Assembly (NCBI GenBank): GCA_964602475.1
Contig: CAZRRN010000032.1
Location: forward strand, 1 to 30,944
DNA from: SZUA-448 sp964602475
GTDB taxonomy: Bacteria > Bacillota > Clostridia > Lachnospirales > Lachnospiraceae
Direction of reading: 5' to 3'
DNA: 30,944 nt
Of the stretch, positions 6,841 through 15,378 are shown in pieces. The notes beneath the pieces were generated by a model. It saw only the letters and a program-made list of their open reading frames with translations, made no database searches and was not told the DNA's origin. The translations under genes and the position numbers were made by a program. Numbering within the stretch: position 1 is the first letter of the stretch; every line of letters starts with the position of its first letter.

Positions 6841-8397
6841 TTATTCGGCATCTGCATAGCTGCAGCAGAAATCTCCGAATACGGCCTCTGCTCCGGTATT
6901 TCCCTGTGCATATAGTCCAATCATAACACCGGTAAACCCTTCGGCAACCTCCTTGGACAAAAACTTGGTAAGATTGCTTTTCAGCGTAAGCTCCTTCCAA
7001 CCGTCCGAACCATTTACTGTTGCAGAAAAATGATACTTCTGTGGTTCAAAGGTGATTTTGAACGTCACCGGAAGATATCGTACTGTTCCGTCTTCTGTCT
7101 GTGCTTCAGACAGCGGATAGCTTTCCTGTACCAACGCGAGATCCCCGATGCTGATTCGCTTCTGCAGAAGAACTCTTCCTTCTGTTCGCTTCACGTAAAT
7201 CTCATAGTGATACGCCTCGTTCATATATAAGGTTATTCCGGCTTCTTCTCCGAATTCACGAAGCGTTACACTAACCTCGCCCTTCATTCCTTCCTGACGA
7301 ATCAGCGCAGCAGTCGGAGATTCCGCGGCGTCACTGATTGTTACCGGTGTCTCCGTCAGAACAAGAAGCTTTTCCTCCTGCTTTCCGGATGTCATATGGT
7401 AATTTTCAGTCTTCGGATTCCGCAGCATGCACCACTCGCGGTACAGCTTAGTGTTGTCAAAGGTTAGCTGCGGCTGTTTTTTCTGAATCAGTCCTTCCGG
7501 CAGCCTGTCCGTCCCAACCACCAACCTCGTCGTCCCGTTCTCCCCTGCTAATACCGTACTGCCTGCAAAGGTAACCGGTACAAGACACGTTTCCCGCCCG
7601 ATAATGTGATACATCTGCCAAAGCCCGGTCTGTCGAAATGCAAGATGCACCATCCACCAGTTCCCGTTTTCGTCCTGTACAAGATCGGCATGTCCGCAGC
7701 CCTGAATCAGATAGCCGCCAAGATTCCGGTTTGTCAGTATCGGATTATTGGAAGCACCGGTAAATGGTCCGTACGGAGTTTCCCCAAATGCACAGATTTC
7801 CATATGCCCGTATTCCGTCCCGCCTTCTGCTGCAAGCAGTACATATCTGCCATTGATACGGTAAAGATGAGGTCCTTCCAGATACCGTCCGCCATTCCCC
7901 TTCCAGATACATTTTGACGGGGTAAGCTTCTTTCCTGTTTCTATATCGATTTCACACTGTACAATACCGCCCTCACCATAATCATCAGTTCCGTTGCTCA
8001 TGAAATAGCATTTTTCACCTTCAAAATACAAAGAAGGATCGATTCCGTCCTGCTCTACCGAAATCGGATCTGACCATTCACCGTAAATGTCATCAGTCCA
8101 TACATAGAAGTTCCCAATGCCCGAAACATTGGTCGTTACCATGTAAAACCGTCCGTTATTACAGCGGATGGTCGGTGCGTAGATCCCACCTGCGTTCCCT
8201 GCTCCGGCAAGCGGCAGCTGGCTTTCGCGGGTCAGAACATGACCAATCTGCTTCCAGTTAACCAGATCATTGCTCTCCCAGAGCACCACCCCGGGAAAAT
8301 ACTGAAATGTACTGTTGACCAGATAATACTTCTCCTGATACCTGCAAATACTCGGATCCGGATAAAATCCCGGAATCACCGGATTACAATAATTCAT
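6841..8397 (-). CDS. GH43 beta-xylosidase/alpha-L-arabinofuranosidase, cytoplasmic
   Basis: This 518-residue glycosidase has no signal peptide. The N-terminal five-bladed propeller shows the family's catalytic acids: D14 in FYPDPSI (general base), D120 in DGIDPSLYF (pKa modulator) and E174 in YLEGPHLY (general acid). Residues about 330-515 form the C-terminal beta-sandwich common in XynB-like GH43 enzymes. It would trim xylose or arabinose from imported oligosaccharides; the exact substrate cannot be read. I place the start at 8397 (MNYCNPVIPG), with GAGGTG upstream. A longer reading to 8511 would add about 38 unconserved residues and overlap the ATPase gene. It lies 67 bases behind that ATPase on the same strand and may share its transcript. 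Confidence 0.92.
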   Translation of the reverse strand: MNYCNPVIPGFYPDPSICRYQEKYYLVNSTFQYFPGVVLWESNDLVNWKQIGHVLTRESQLPLAGAGNAGGIYAPTIRCNNGRFYMVTTNVSGIGNFYVWTDDIYGEWSDPISVEQDGIDPSLYFEGEKCYFMSNGTDDYGEGGIVQCEIDIETGKKLTPSKCIWKGNGGRYLEGPHLYRINGRYVLLAAEGGTEYGHMEICAFGETPYGPFTGASNNPILTNRNLGGYLIQGCGHADLVQDENGNWWMVHLAFRQTGLWQMYHIIGRETCLVPVTFAGSTVLAGENGTTRLVVGTDRLPEGLIQKKQPQLTFDNTKLYREWCMLRNPKTENYHMTSGKQEEKLLVLTETPVTISDAAESPTAALIRQEGMKGEVSVTLREFGEEAGITLYMNEAYHYEIYVKRTEGRVLLQKRISIGDLALVQESYPLSEAQTEDGTVRYLPVTFKITFEPQKYHFSATVNGSDGWKELTLKSNLTKFLSKEVAEGFTGVMIGLYAQGNTGAEAVFGDFCCSYADAE

Positions 8398-8464
8398 AGA
8401 GCACCTCATTTCTGCACTGTTTAGTGAACCACTCCCGACTAAAGTCACGAGAATGCACCGGCTA

Positions 8465-9334
8465 TTATTCAAACTCTCTTTCGTGCTTCCTAAAAAAATC
8501 ATAATAAACACGCACGTTCTGTAACTCTGTCCATTTTCTTACCTTAACCGGCTCATGGTCAAGGTCATACACCTTCGCTTGGCGGATAGAAAGCAAAAAC
8601 GGGGAATGTGTCGCAATGATAAACTGGCAGCGAAAGAACCTCGCCGATTCCTCCAGAAAAGACAGCAGCTCCTGCTGCCGCTCCGGTGACATACTGTTCT
8701 CCGGCTCATCCAGCAGATACAGCCCGTTCTCTTTAATCTTCTCCGTAAAATACATAAATGCGCTTTCACCATTCGATCTCTCGCGAACATTGTCCACCAC
8801 ATTTTCACGGATAAACCGGGACTGGGTCAGCTTTCTTGACTGGTTAATCTTCTTCAGCGTGTCATAATCATCAAGTGACTGCAGCCGGAACTTTGAACTC
8901 TTTACCGAATACTTCATGTCCATGTATTCCTCGAACAGATCCTCACGTTTTCTGTCAATTCCTTCATTCAGCGAGCGAAGCTTCAGCATATAATCAAAGA
9001 CATCATCACTTGTGATAATCCGGCTCTCTTCCGTAATCTCAGCCACCTGTTCGTATTCGCAAAGATCAATATAATCTTTGTAAAAGTTTGACCGGTTGTA
9101 CAGAGTGTCGCGCTGCAGTTCCAGCTTCTCGGCAATTACATTCAGCGCTGTTGTCTTTCCTGAACCATTCCCGCCATACAGGATCGTAACCGGTTCAAAC
9201 TCCAGCCGCCGAAGATCATTCCGTGAAATGACCTGAAACGGGTAAAAAGTATCATAGCAGGTCCTTTTCTGTCCCATTGTAAATGAATATTCCTGTTCCT
9301 TTGTCGGAAATGTAAATTCTGCCAGATAGATCAT
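8465..9334 (-). CDS. ABC-like AAA-family ATPase (RecF/SMC-type fold)
   Basis: This 289-residue soluble protein has a Walker A motif (YGGNGSGKTT, near residue 55). A central helical insert covers about residues 75-185. An ABC-type signature (NGESAFMYF), a Walker B motif (GLYLLDEPENSMS) and a switch histidine (IIATHSPFLL) follow. This is the layout of single-domain chromosome-associated or overload-type AAA ATPases, not of membrane transporters, and no permease is adjacent. A nuclease or toxin partner such as OLD-TOPRIM or RloC HNH is absent. Its role is unknown. AAGGAAGG precedes the ATG. The gene heads the minus-strand pair with the GH43 gene, a pairing that looks accidental. Confidence 0.85.
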   Translation of the reverse strand: MIYLAEFTFPTKEQEYSFTMGQKRTCYDTFYPFQVISRNDLRRLEFEPVTILYGGNGSGKTTALNVIAEKLELQRDTLYNRSNFYKDYIDLCEYEQVAEITEESRIITSDDVFDYMLKLRSLNEGIDRKREDLFEEYMDMKYSVKSSKFRLQSLDDYDTLKKINQSRKLTQSRFIRENVVDNVRERSNGESAFMYFTEKIKENGLYLLDEPENSMSPERQQELLSFLEESARFFRCQFIIATHSPFLLSIRQAKVYDLDHEPVKVRKWTELQNVRVYYDFFRKHEREFE

Positions 9335-9640
9335 CTTTGCCTTCCTTGACGGAGTATTTTTGCAGACTCACAACCAGGCTTTCAGGTTCTGATCTGCGAT
9401 TATTTATACTTGTGTTCTGTTACTAGCCTGCCGGGTGAAAGATTTGAAAATCTCCCATTCAAAATGAATTATGTTTATTATAGCAGGTATCCTCCGTATG
9501 GTCTAGCCAAGATTTGTTCCACTCTAGTCATTAATAATCTACTCCGGAATAGGTCTGCCCGAATCCGGTCTTGCTTTTCAGAGTTTTACATTTATTTAAA
9601 ATTATGCTTGCTTTTTTTTTTGAAACGTGTTATCTTAGAG
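9335..9640. other. Intergenic AT-rich gap before the T-box leader
   Basis: No gene or clear structure is seen here. A weak plus-strand promoter for the T-box operon may lie at 9608-9636 (TTGCTT, then TATCTT after 17 bases), which would start transcripts near 9643. The minus strand should hold the promoter of the AAA ATPase. TATAAT-like boxes occur there but without a matching -35. Confidence 0.3.
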
Positions 9641-9699
9641 CACATAAATTTTCTTACATCCGTTTCGGCATCGGCGCCGGTGATGTAAGAATCCAATTC

Positions 9700-10054
9700 A
9701 TAGGAAATCGGCTATGATGGAGACTTTGCTTCGTGGATTCATTGTACGACAGGGATTTGTGCCACCGACTGAGAGCACAATACGGATGATACAGTGCAGC
9801 AGGGAACACTCCGGAGCTCATGAACGACCGCATTTTGGAAAACAGGATGCCTAGCTTCATGCGAATCGCGCACGTTACGCGCAAAGTGGAAGTGTTTAAT
9901 ACAGGAGAACCGGAGCGCGTGCTTTGCCGATTCTATTGCAGATCCCAGAATACAATGATGTATATCGGGCGGATACTTCAATGCGGGTGGTACCGCGGAT
10001 ATTATTTGTTTATTCGTCCCGGCAGAAACAGAATGTTTCTGCCGGGATTTTTTT
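9700..10054 (+). promoter_or_regulatory. T-box riboswitch leader, probable Asn (AAC) specifier
   Basis: The conserved T-box GGGTGGTACCGCGG lies at 9985-9998 and would pair with uncharged tRNA ACCA ends. Stem I can be folded by eye from stacked helices: GGAG 9719-9722 with CTCC 9809-9812; CTTTGCT 9724-9730 with AGCAGGG 9798-9804; CATTGTA 9740-9746 with TACAGTG 9790-9796; TTGTGC 9757-9762 with GCACAA 9775-9780. The internal loop left on the 3' side holds AACA (9805-9808). AAC followed by a purine is a plausible specifier for asparagine and fits the operon's product, Asn-tRNA. Charging of tRNA-Asn would thus switch the operon off through the terminator at 10018. Confidence 0.92.
10018..10054 (+). 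terminator. T-box regulated terminator
   Basis: CCCGGCAGAAACA (10018-10030) pairs perfectly with TGTTTCTGCCGGG (10034-10046) around GAA and is followed by ATTTTTTT. It is the expression-off structure of the T-box leader. Confidence 0.95.
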
Positions 10055-10079
10055 ATTGGAAATTACATCTGGATAAAAA

Positions 10080-10236
10080 TGCTCCGCTAGAGAATTGCGT
10101 TTTTTATCCTCTACAGGAGCAACACCGGGAGAAGCTTTTGTAATCCCACATAAAAGGCTGATATCCCGCAGGACGGGATTAAGATAGCAATAATTAAAGA
10201 AAGGGGGATATGCTGGACTTAAGGTCTTGTTCAGCA
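10080..10236 (+). promoter_or_regulatory. Possible second RNA switch before the AspRS start
   Basis: After the T-box terminator there is a hairpin 10080-10121 (TGCTCC/GGAGCA plus TAGAG/CTCTA). Next, CGGGATTA (10174-10181) can pair with either TAATCCC (10141-10147) or ATCCCG (10163-10168). ATATCCC (10161-10167) can also pair with GGGATAT (10205-10211), which contains the only strong ribosome-site sequence (AAAGGGGGA). A further hairpin, 10211-10236 (TGCTG...CAGCA), separates that site from the ATG at 10244. Folded, it would bring the site to about nine bases from the start. These mutually exclusive pairings are seen by eye; function is inferred. Confidence 0.4.
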
Positions 10237-10243
10237 TACGGAT

Positions 10244-11566
10244 ATGAAATTTGTAGACAGTGTTACAAAAAAAGATGTTATGACACTACAGGAGATGACT
10301 TCGGAAAATATGACCGGGAGGATCGTGTCTGCAAACGGCACCATCCACTCCCTTAAGGACATGGGCTGCTTTTCCTTTGTTCTTCTTAGAAACAGGGACG
10401 GTCTTCTCCAGTGCGTTGCAGATAACCGTTGCCGGCTTCCGTCACTGAAGACTGGGCAAGCTCTGACCGTGACCGGAGAACTCAGGGAAGAACCGCGTGC
10501 TCCGCATGGGATTGAACTTCTTCTGACCGGAGCTGTTGTTCTTTCCGAACCGGCAGAACAGCCGCCTCTTTCAATTGAGAAGAAACGTCTGTCCTGTTCT
10601 CTTGAAACAAAGCTTGATTACCGTCCCGTTGCTCTCCGTAACTTAAGAGAACGTGCTGTTTTCAAGATACAGGAGGGGATTGTCCGCGGTTTTCGCGAAT
10701 ATCTGTATCAGCATGGCTTTACCGAGGTTCATACCCCGAAGATTACTGCAAAAGGCGCAGAGGGCGGATCGAATATTTTTAAGCTGGATTACTTTGGAAA
10801 GAAAGCGGTTCTGGCTCAGAGTCCACAGTTCTATAAACAAACCATGGTCGGCGTTTACGAACGTGTCTTTGAGACCGCACCTGTATTCCGTGCAGAAAAA
10901 CACAACACAAAACGCCATCTGAACGAATATACCAGTCTTGATTTTGAAATGGGCTATATCACCTCTTTTGAAGAAATCATGGAAACCGAGACAGAGTTCC
11001 TGCAGTTCACAATGCAGCTTCTGCAGCGTGATTATGCAAAGGAGCTTGCTCTGCTTGCGGTAACTCTTCCGAAAACAGAACAGATTCCGCAGGTTCGTTT
11101 TGACGAGGCCAAGCGTCTTGTAGCGGAAAAGTATCATCGCGAAATCCACAATCCTTATGATCTTGAACCGGAGGAGGAACACCTGATCGGACAATATTTC
11201 AAAGAAGAATACGACGCTGATTTTGTATTCGTTACACATTATCCTTCAAAAAAGCGTCCCTTCTATGCCATGGATGATCCAAGTGATTCGTGCTATACCC
11301 TGAGCTTTGACCTTTTGTTCGGAGGACTCGAGATAACAACCGGTGGACAGCGTATCCACGATTATGATATGCTGAGGAAGAAGATTGCAGCCCGCGGCAT
11401 GACAGAAGAGGGCATGGAAAGCTATCTGATGATTTTTCGTTATGGAATGCCGCCGCACGGAGGACTCGGAATCGGTCTGGAACGTCTTACCATGAAGCTG
11501 ATTGGAGAAGACAACGTCCGTGAAGCCACTCTGTTTCCAAGAGATCTGAACCGTTTGACACCGTAA
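10244..11566 (+). CDS. aspS2: Archaeal-type non-discriminating aspartyl-tRNA synthetase
   Basis: This 440-residue class II synthetase has an N-terminal OB-fold anticodon domain (residues 20-105), motif 2 around FRAEKHNTKRHLNEYTS and motif 3 GLGIGLERL near the end. It lacks the GAD insertion of the usual 590-residue bacterial AspRS. H35 (GTIHSLKD) and P87 (PRAPHGIE) align by eye with the His/Pro pair that marks non-discriminating enzymes, in place of Trp/Lys in discriminating ones. It should therefore charge tRNA-Asp and mischarge tRNA-Asn with aspartate, feeding GatCAB directly downstream. The start at 10244 is the only in-frame ATG before the OB-fold; a stop lies upstream at 10220. Its own ribosome site is weak, while a strong one precedes an out-of-frame ATG at 10210. 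Confidence 0.93.
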   Translation: MKFVDSVTKKDVMTLQEMTSENMTGRIVSANGTIHSLKDMGCFSFVLLRNRDGLLQCVADNRCRLPSLKTGQALTVTGELREEPRAPHGIELLLTGAVVLSEPAEQPPLSIEKKRLSCSLETKLDYRPVALRNLRERAVFKIQEGIVRGFREYLYQHGFTEVHTPKITAKGAEGGSNIFKLDYFGKKAVLAQSPQFYKQTMVGVYERVFETAPVFRAEKHNTKRHLNEYTSLDFEMGYITSFEEIMETETEFLQFTMQLLQRDYAKELALLAVTLPKTEQIPQVRFDEAKRLVAEKYHREIHNPYDLEPEEEHLIGQYFKEEYDADFVFVTHYPSKKRPFYAMDDPSDSCYTLSFDLLFGGLEITTGGQRIHDYDMLRKKIAARGMTEEGMESYLMIFRYGMPPHGGLGIGLERLTMKLIGEDNVREATLFPRDLNRLTP

Positions 11567-11598
11567 TATGTTGTTTTTATTATAGAAAGGACAAGGAA

Positions 11599-11892
11599 AT
11601 GAAGCATATTATTGATGATGAAACCATCGAAGCTGTCGGCATTCTGGCACAGCTTGATTTGACCGGGAACGAACGGGAACAGGCCCGGACTGATATGGCA
11701 CGGATGCTTGATTATGTAGACAAGCTGAACGAACTTGATACAGAGGATGTGGAACCGATGAGCCATGTGTTCTGCCAAACCAACGTGTTCCGTGAAGATA
11801 TTGTTATCAACGGCGACTGTCACGAGGAAATGCTTGCTAACGCTCCTCTGGTGAAAAACGGCTGTTATGTCGCACCAAAAAGCATTGGCTGA
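11599..11892 (+). CDS. gatC: Asp/Glu-tRNA amidotransferase subunit C
   Basis: This 97-residue protein is the small scaffold subunit that wraps around GatA and holds it to GatB. It has the family pattern of an N-terminal helix pair (IEAVGILAQLDLT, MARMLDYVDKLNELDTEDVEPMSHV), then an extended arm (NVFREDIV) and a short tail (APLVKNGCYVAPKSI). Length is typical. An AAAGGAC site lies upstream and the gap to the synthetase is 32 bases, so it belongs to the T-box operon. Confidence 0.95.
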   Translation: MKHIIDDETIEAVGILAQLDLTGNEREQARTDMARMLDYVDKLNELDTEDVEPMSHVFCQTNVFREDIVINGDCHEEMLANAPLVKNGCYVAPKSIG

Positions 11893-11940
11893 CCGACCGC
11901 TTTGTAAACAGCGAATAATTCAGCGGAAATGAGGTATTCT

Positions 11941-13425
11941 ATGGATATATTGGATTTGACAGCCCTTGAGCTGTCTTATAAGATAAAAAATCACGAACTT
12001 ACGGTACAGGAAGCGATTCTTGCCGTTCTGCAGCGAATCAGCGACCAGGAGGAGCTTCTTCACTGCTATGTATCCGTCCGTCCCACAGAGGATTTGCTTA
12101 CAGAAGCTGCTGCTTTACAGGAACGAATTGACCACGGAGAGCTGTCCGGTCCACTCGCCGGAGTTCCGATTGCCGTGAAGGACAATATCTGTACCAAAGG
12201 CATTCTCACAACCTGCAGTTCAAAGATTCTGGAACACTTTATCCCCACCTATTCCGCAGCGGTGATGGATCGCATCACTGCTGCCGGTCTGATTCTGATC
12301 GGAAAGACAAACATGGATGAGTTTGCCATGGGAAGCACCACTGAATCCTCTGCCTTTGGGATAACCCGCAACCCGCGGAATCCTGAGCATGTACCCGGCG
12401 GCTCCTCCGGTGGTTCCTGTGCCGCTGTCGCGGCAGGAGAAGCTTTCCTTGCACTCGGCTCTGATACCGGCGGCTCTATCCGGCAGCCTGCGGCTTACTG
12501 TGGGGTTACCGGTCTAAAGCCTACCTATGGGACCGTGTCGCGTTACGGACTCATAGCCTATGCCTCGTCTCTGGATCAGATCGGTCCGATCGGGAAAACA
12601 GCTGCGGACTGTGCCGCACTCTATGAAATTATAAAAGGGCATGATGACAAGGATTCAACCTCTGCAACAGACACCGCTTCGGTGGATGAAAAATCTGACT
12701 TTAACCGACTTACGGCCAATCTTACGGTATCCGACCGCCTTTCCGGAATCCGAATCGGAATTCCCCGGGATTATATGAAAGACAGCATTGCAGCACCGGT
12801 CGCCGAAGGGATTCGCCGTGCTGTTGAGCTCCTTACCGGTCTTGGTGCCATCGTGGAGGAATTTGATCTTGGGCTGACTGAATTTGCAATTCCTGCATAT
12901 TACGTCATCGCTTCAGCCGAAGCAAGCTCCAACCTGTCCCGCTTTGACGGAGTGAAATACGGTTACCGCACGCCTTCTTATGACGGACTGCATGATATGT
13001 ACAAAAAGACCCGCTCCGAAGGCTTTGGGGCTGAAGTTAAGCGCAGAATCATGCTTGGTTCTTTCGTATTGAGCTCCGGCTATTACGATGCCTATTACCT
13101 GAAAGCGCTGAAGACTAAGGCCTTAATTAAAAAATCATTTGACAACGCATTTAAAAGTTATGATTTTATCTTAAGTCCTGTTGCTCCAACCACCGCTCCG
13201 AAGTTCGGTGAATACGAGGATGACCCCATCCGGATGTATTTAAGTGATATTTACACCGTCTCGGTTAATCTCTGCGGACTACCGGCAATCAGCCTGCCCT
13301 GCGGGCGGGATTCGAAGGGTCTCCCCGTCGGAGTCCAGCTGATCTCCGACTGTTTTGCAGATCAGAAGCTTCTTTTGACAGCAAACGCATTTGAGGCTGC
13401 AGAAAGAACATCCGCTGCTTTATAA
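11941..13425 (+). CDS. gatA: Asp/Glu-tRNA amidotransferase subunit A (glutaminase)
   Basis: GatA releases ammonia from glutamine (or asparagine) and passes it to GatB. The amidase-signature triad is visible: Lys in PIAVKDNI, the cis-Ser in GGSSGGSCAAVAA and the nucleophile Ser in SDTGGSIRQPA. From the start chosen at 11941 (MDILDLTALE) it has 494 residues, a normal size. ATGAGG at 11929 serves as the ribosome site, so an earlier start at 11929 is unlikely. A gap of 48 bases follows gatC. Confidence 0.96.
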   Translation: MDILDLTALELSYKIKNHELTVQEAILAVLQRISDQEELLHCYVSVRPTEDLLTEAAALQERIDHGELSGPLAGVPIAVKDNICTKGILTTCSSKILEHFIPTYSAAVMDRITAAGLILIGKTNMDEFAMGSTTESSAFGITRNPRNPEHVPGGSSGGSCAAVAAGEAFLALGSDTGGSIRQPAAYCGVTGLKPTYGTVSRYGLIAYASSLDQIGPIGKTAADCAALYEIIKGHDDKDSTSATDTASVDEKSDFNRLTANLTVSDRLSGIRIGIPRDYMKDSIAAPVAEGIRRAVELLTGLGAIVEEFDLGLTEFAIPAYYVIASAEASSNLSRFDGVKYGYRTPSYDGLHDMYKKTRSEGFGAEVKRRIMLGSFVLSSGYYDAYYLKALKTKALIKKSFDNAFKSYDFILSPVAPTTAPKFGEYEDDPIRMYLSDIYTVSVNLCGLPAISLPCGRDSKGLPVGVQLISDCFADQKLLLTANAFEAAERTSAAL

Positions 13426-13490
13426 TGTTTTCATTTAATTATCAATTATATAAGGAACCGGTTCCTACGATTCCATGAACGGAGGCTGCT

Positions 13491-14933
13491 ATGTCGCACT
13501 CAGGAAGTACTCAATACGAAATCGTAATCGGGCTGGAGGTTCATGTTGAACTTGCCACCGCAACAAAGATTTTCTGCGGCTGCTCCACCGCCTTCGGCGG
13601 AGCTCCGAATACCCATACCTGTCCGGTCTGTACCGGAATGCCCGGATCTCTTCCTGTATTAAATAAGAAAGTTGTTGATTATGCAATGGCTGTCGGTATT
13701 GCAACCAGCTGTGCCATTACAAGAACCGGAAAATTTGACCGGAAGAATTACTTTTATCCCGACAATCCGCAGAACTATCAGATCTCCCAGCTGTATCTTC
13801 CAATCTGCAGGAACGGCGGTGTAGAGATCGAGACTGCCGCCGGGAAAAAGCTTATAGGAATTCATGAAATTCACATGGAGGAGGATGCCGGCAAGCTGGT
13901 ACATGATGACTGGACCGACAGCTCTCTGGTTGACTATAACCGCTCCGGTGTTCCTTTGATTGAAATTGTCTCCGAGCCGGATATGCGCTCGGCAGAGGAG
14001 GTTATCGCTTATCTGGAGAAGCTCCGGCTGCTGCTGCGTTATCTGAAGGTTTCCGACTGCAAGCTGCAGGAGGGTTCGATGCGTGCCGACGTCAATCTTT
14101 CGGTACACCATCCGGGTGAGCCCTTCGGCACCCGTACCGAGATGAAGAACCTTAACTCTTTCAAAGCAATTTCCAGAGCGATTGAAAATGAGTGCGCACG
14201 TCAGATTGAACTGATTGAAGACGGGCGATCTGTCGTTCAGGAAACCAGACGCTGGGATGATAATAAAGAAGCTTCCTATGCCATGCGTTCCAAGGAGGAT
14301 GCAAAGGACTACCGCTATTTTCCTGAGCCGGATCTTGTTCCCCTTGTCATTGATGATTCCTGGCTTGAAGAAATCCGTTCCAAGCAGCCGGAATTCCGCG
14401 ATGCAAAGCTTCTTCGATATCAACGGGAGTATGATCTGCCCGAATATGACTGTTCTATTATTACCGGCTATAAAAAACTGACTGAACTCTTTGAAGCTGC
14501 CGTTGCGTACGGAGCATCCCCAAAGAAGGTTGCCAACCGTTTGATGGTAGAAACGCTGCAGCTCTGCCGGGAACACGACATGGATCCGGAGGAGGTGACA
14601 TTTTCTCCGGAACATCTTGCCACACTGACAAACCTTACAGAGCAAAAAATCATCAACAGCTCTGTTTCAAAAGAAATATTTGAAAAAATATTTACAGATG
14701 ACATTGATCCGCAGAGCTATATTAGTGAACACGGACTGACCACTGTTAAAGACAGCTCCGCTCTCGAGGAGCTCGTTCGACGCGTGATCGATGCAAATCC
14801 CCAATCGGTAAATGATTACCGAAACGGGAAAAGCAAGGCCATCGGATATCTGGTTGGACAGTCCATGAAGGAAGCCCATGGAAAAGCCGATCCAACCGAG
14901 CTTAACCGCCTGTTGACCGAACTTCTTTCCTAA
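13491..14933 (+). CDS. gatB: Asp/Glu-tRNA amidotransferase subunit B
   Basis: This 480-residue protein is the kinase/transamidase and tRNA-binding subunit. The N-terminus has the GatB signature YEIVIGLEVHVEL and a four-Cys zinc site (FCGCS, HTCPVCTG). The core carries DYNRSGVPLIEIVSEPD and GTRTEMKNLNSF. The C-terminal YqeY-like helical domain (about residues 330-480) ends in the usual NDYRNGKSKAIGYLVGQSMKE. GGAGG precedes the start. Between gatA and gatB, 13454-13465 is a perfect palindrome GGAACCGGTTCC of unknown meaning. Confidence 0.96.
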   Translation: MSHSGSTQYEIVIGLEVHVELATATKIFCGCSTAFGGAPNTHTCPVCTGMPGSLPVLNKKVVDYAMAVGIATSCAITRTGKFDRKNYFYPDNPQNYQISQLYLPICRNGGVEIETAAGKKLIGIHEIHMEEDAGKLVHDDWTDSSLVDYNRSGVPLIEIVSEPDMRSAEEVIAYLEKLRLLLRYLKVSDCKLQEGSMRADVNLSVHHPGEPFGTRTEMKNLNSFKAISRAIENECARQIELIEDGRSVVQETRRWDDNKEASYAMRSKEDAKDYRYFPEPDLVPLVIDDSWLEEIRSKQPEFRDAKLLRYQREYDLPEYDCSIITGYKKLTELFEAAVAYGASPKKVANRLMVETLQLCREHDMDPEEVTFSPEHLATLTNLTEQKIINSSVSKEIFEKIFTDDIDPQSYISEHGLTTVKDSSALEELVRRVIDANPQSVNDYRNGKSKAIGYLVGQSMKEAHGKADPTELNRLLTELLS

Positions 14934-14986
14934 GCTTTTGGATTACAACAACCTGCCTTTTTCCTGTTTTTTCGTCTCCTTACGGT

Positions 14987-15012
14987 ATGCTGCCGGATGA
15001 ATCCGGCAGCAT
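14987..15012 (+). terminator. Strong hairpin after gatB
   Basis: ATGCTGCCGGAT (14987-14998) pairs perfectly with ATCCGGCAGCAT (15001-15012). No T-tract follows, so it may stabilise the mRNA end or terminate weakly. Confidence 0.5.
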
Positions 15013-15274
15013 TACCACTCTTGTCGTACAAAATGAATTTACTGAATTTTTGGTTAACTTTTGAGAAAATGAAGTTCTTTCTATGGATAATGCGTGATTT
15101 TTTCACTCTTTTCAGTCTGTTTTTTATATAAATTTTATGCGGCTATAATCACGTTCAACATTTGGTGTTCCACATGTTTTCTGTAACAATTTGTCGTGTT
15201 TATACCTGAAAAATATGATTGACCGGGTAAGTTCTGCCATTTTTGACATTTTTCACAAAATACGAAATATTCCC

Positions 15275-15343
15275 TTGACTTTTTTATATATTTTTGGTAC
15301 TCTGTTGTAAGAAGTCCGTAACAATTATGTAATAATTATTACA
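15275..15343 (+). promoter_or_regulatory. Promoter region and 16-bp palindrome upstream of the M23 hydrolase
   Basis: A candidate -35 TTGACT (15275-15280) is followed after 17 bases by a weak TACTCT (15298-15303). Downstream, TGTAATAATTATTACA (15328-15343) is a perfect 16-base palindrome that would lie in the early transcribed region, a place suited to a repressor. The rest of the 14937-15378 gap is AT-rich without a gene. I saw no conserved ydaO (c-di-AMP) riboswitch core here, although such elements often control wall hydrolases. Confidence 0.45.
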
Positions 15344-15378
15344 AAATACATAAAGGACTGAAGTCTGGGGAGGCTTTT

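Noticed and set aside
8398..8511. Longer N-terminus for the GH43 enzyme
   Set aside because: It would overlap the ATPase gene and add residues not seen in GH43 enzymes; GAGGTG points to the ATG at 8397.
13454..13465. Palindrome GGAACCGGTTCC between gatA and gatB as an operator
   Set aside because: It is inside an operon far from any promoter and could be chance; no other copy with this spacing was noticed.
13659..14645. Open frame of 328 codons on the minus strand
   Set aside because: It is antisense to gatB, whose motifs are unmistakable; the translated product is Ile/Leu/Cys/Arg-rich shadow sequence.
15000..15378. c-di-AMP (ydaO) riboswitch before the M23 hydrolase
   Set aside because: The gene type is suggestive, but the conserved core sequences of ydaO RNAs are not visible.
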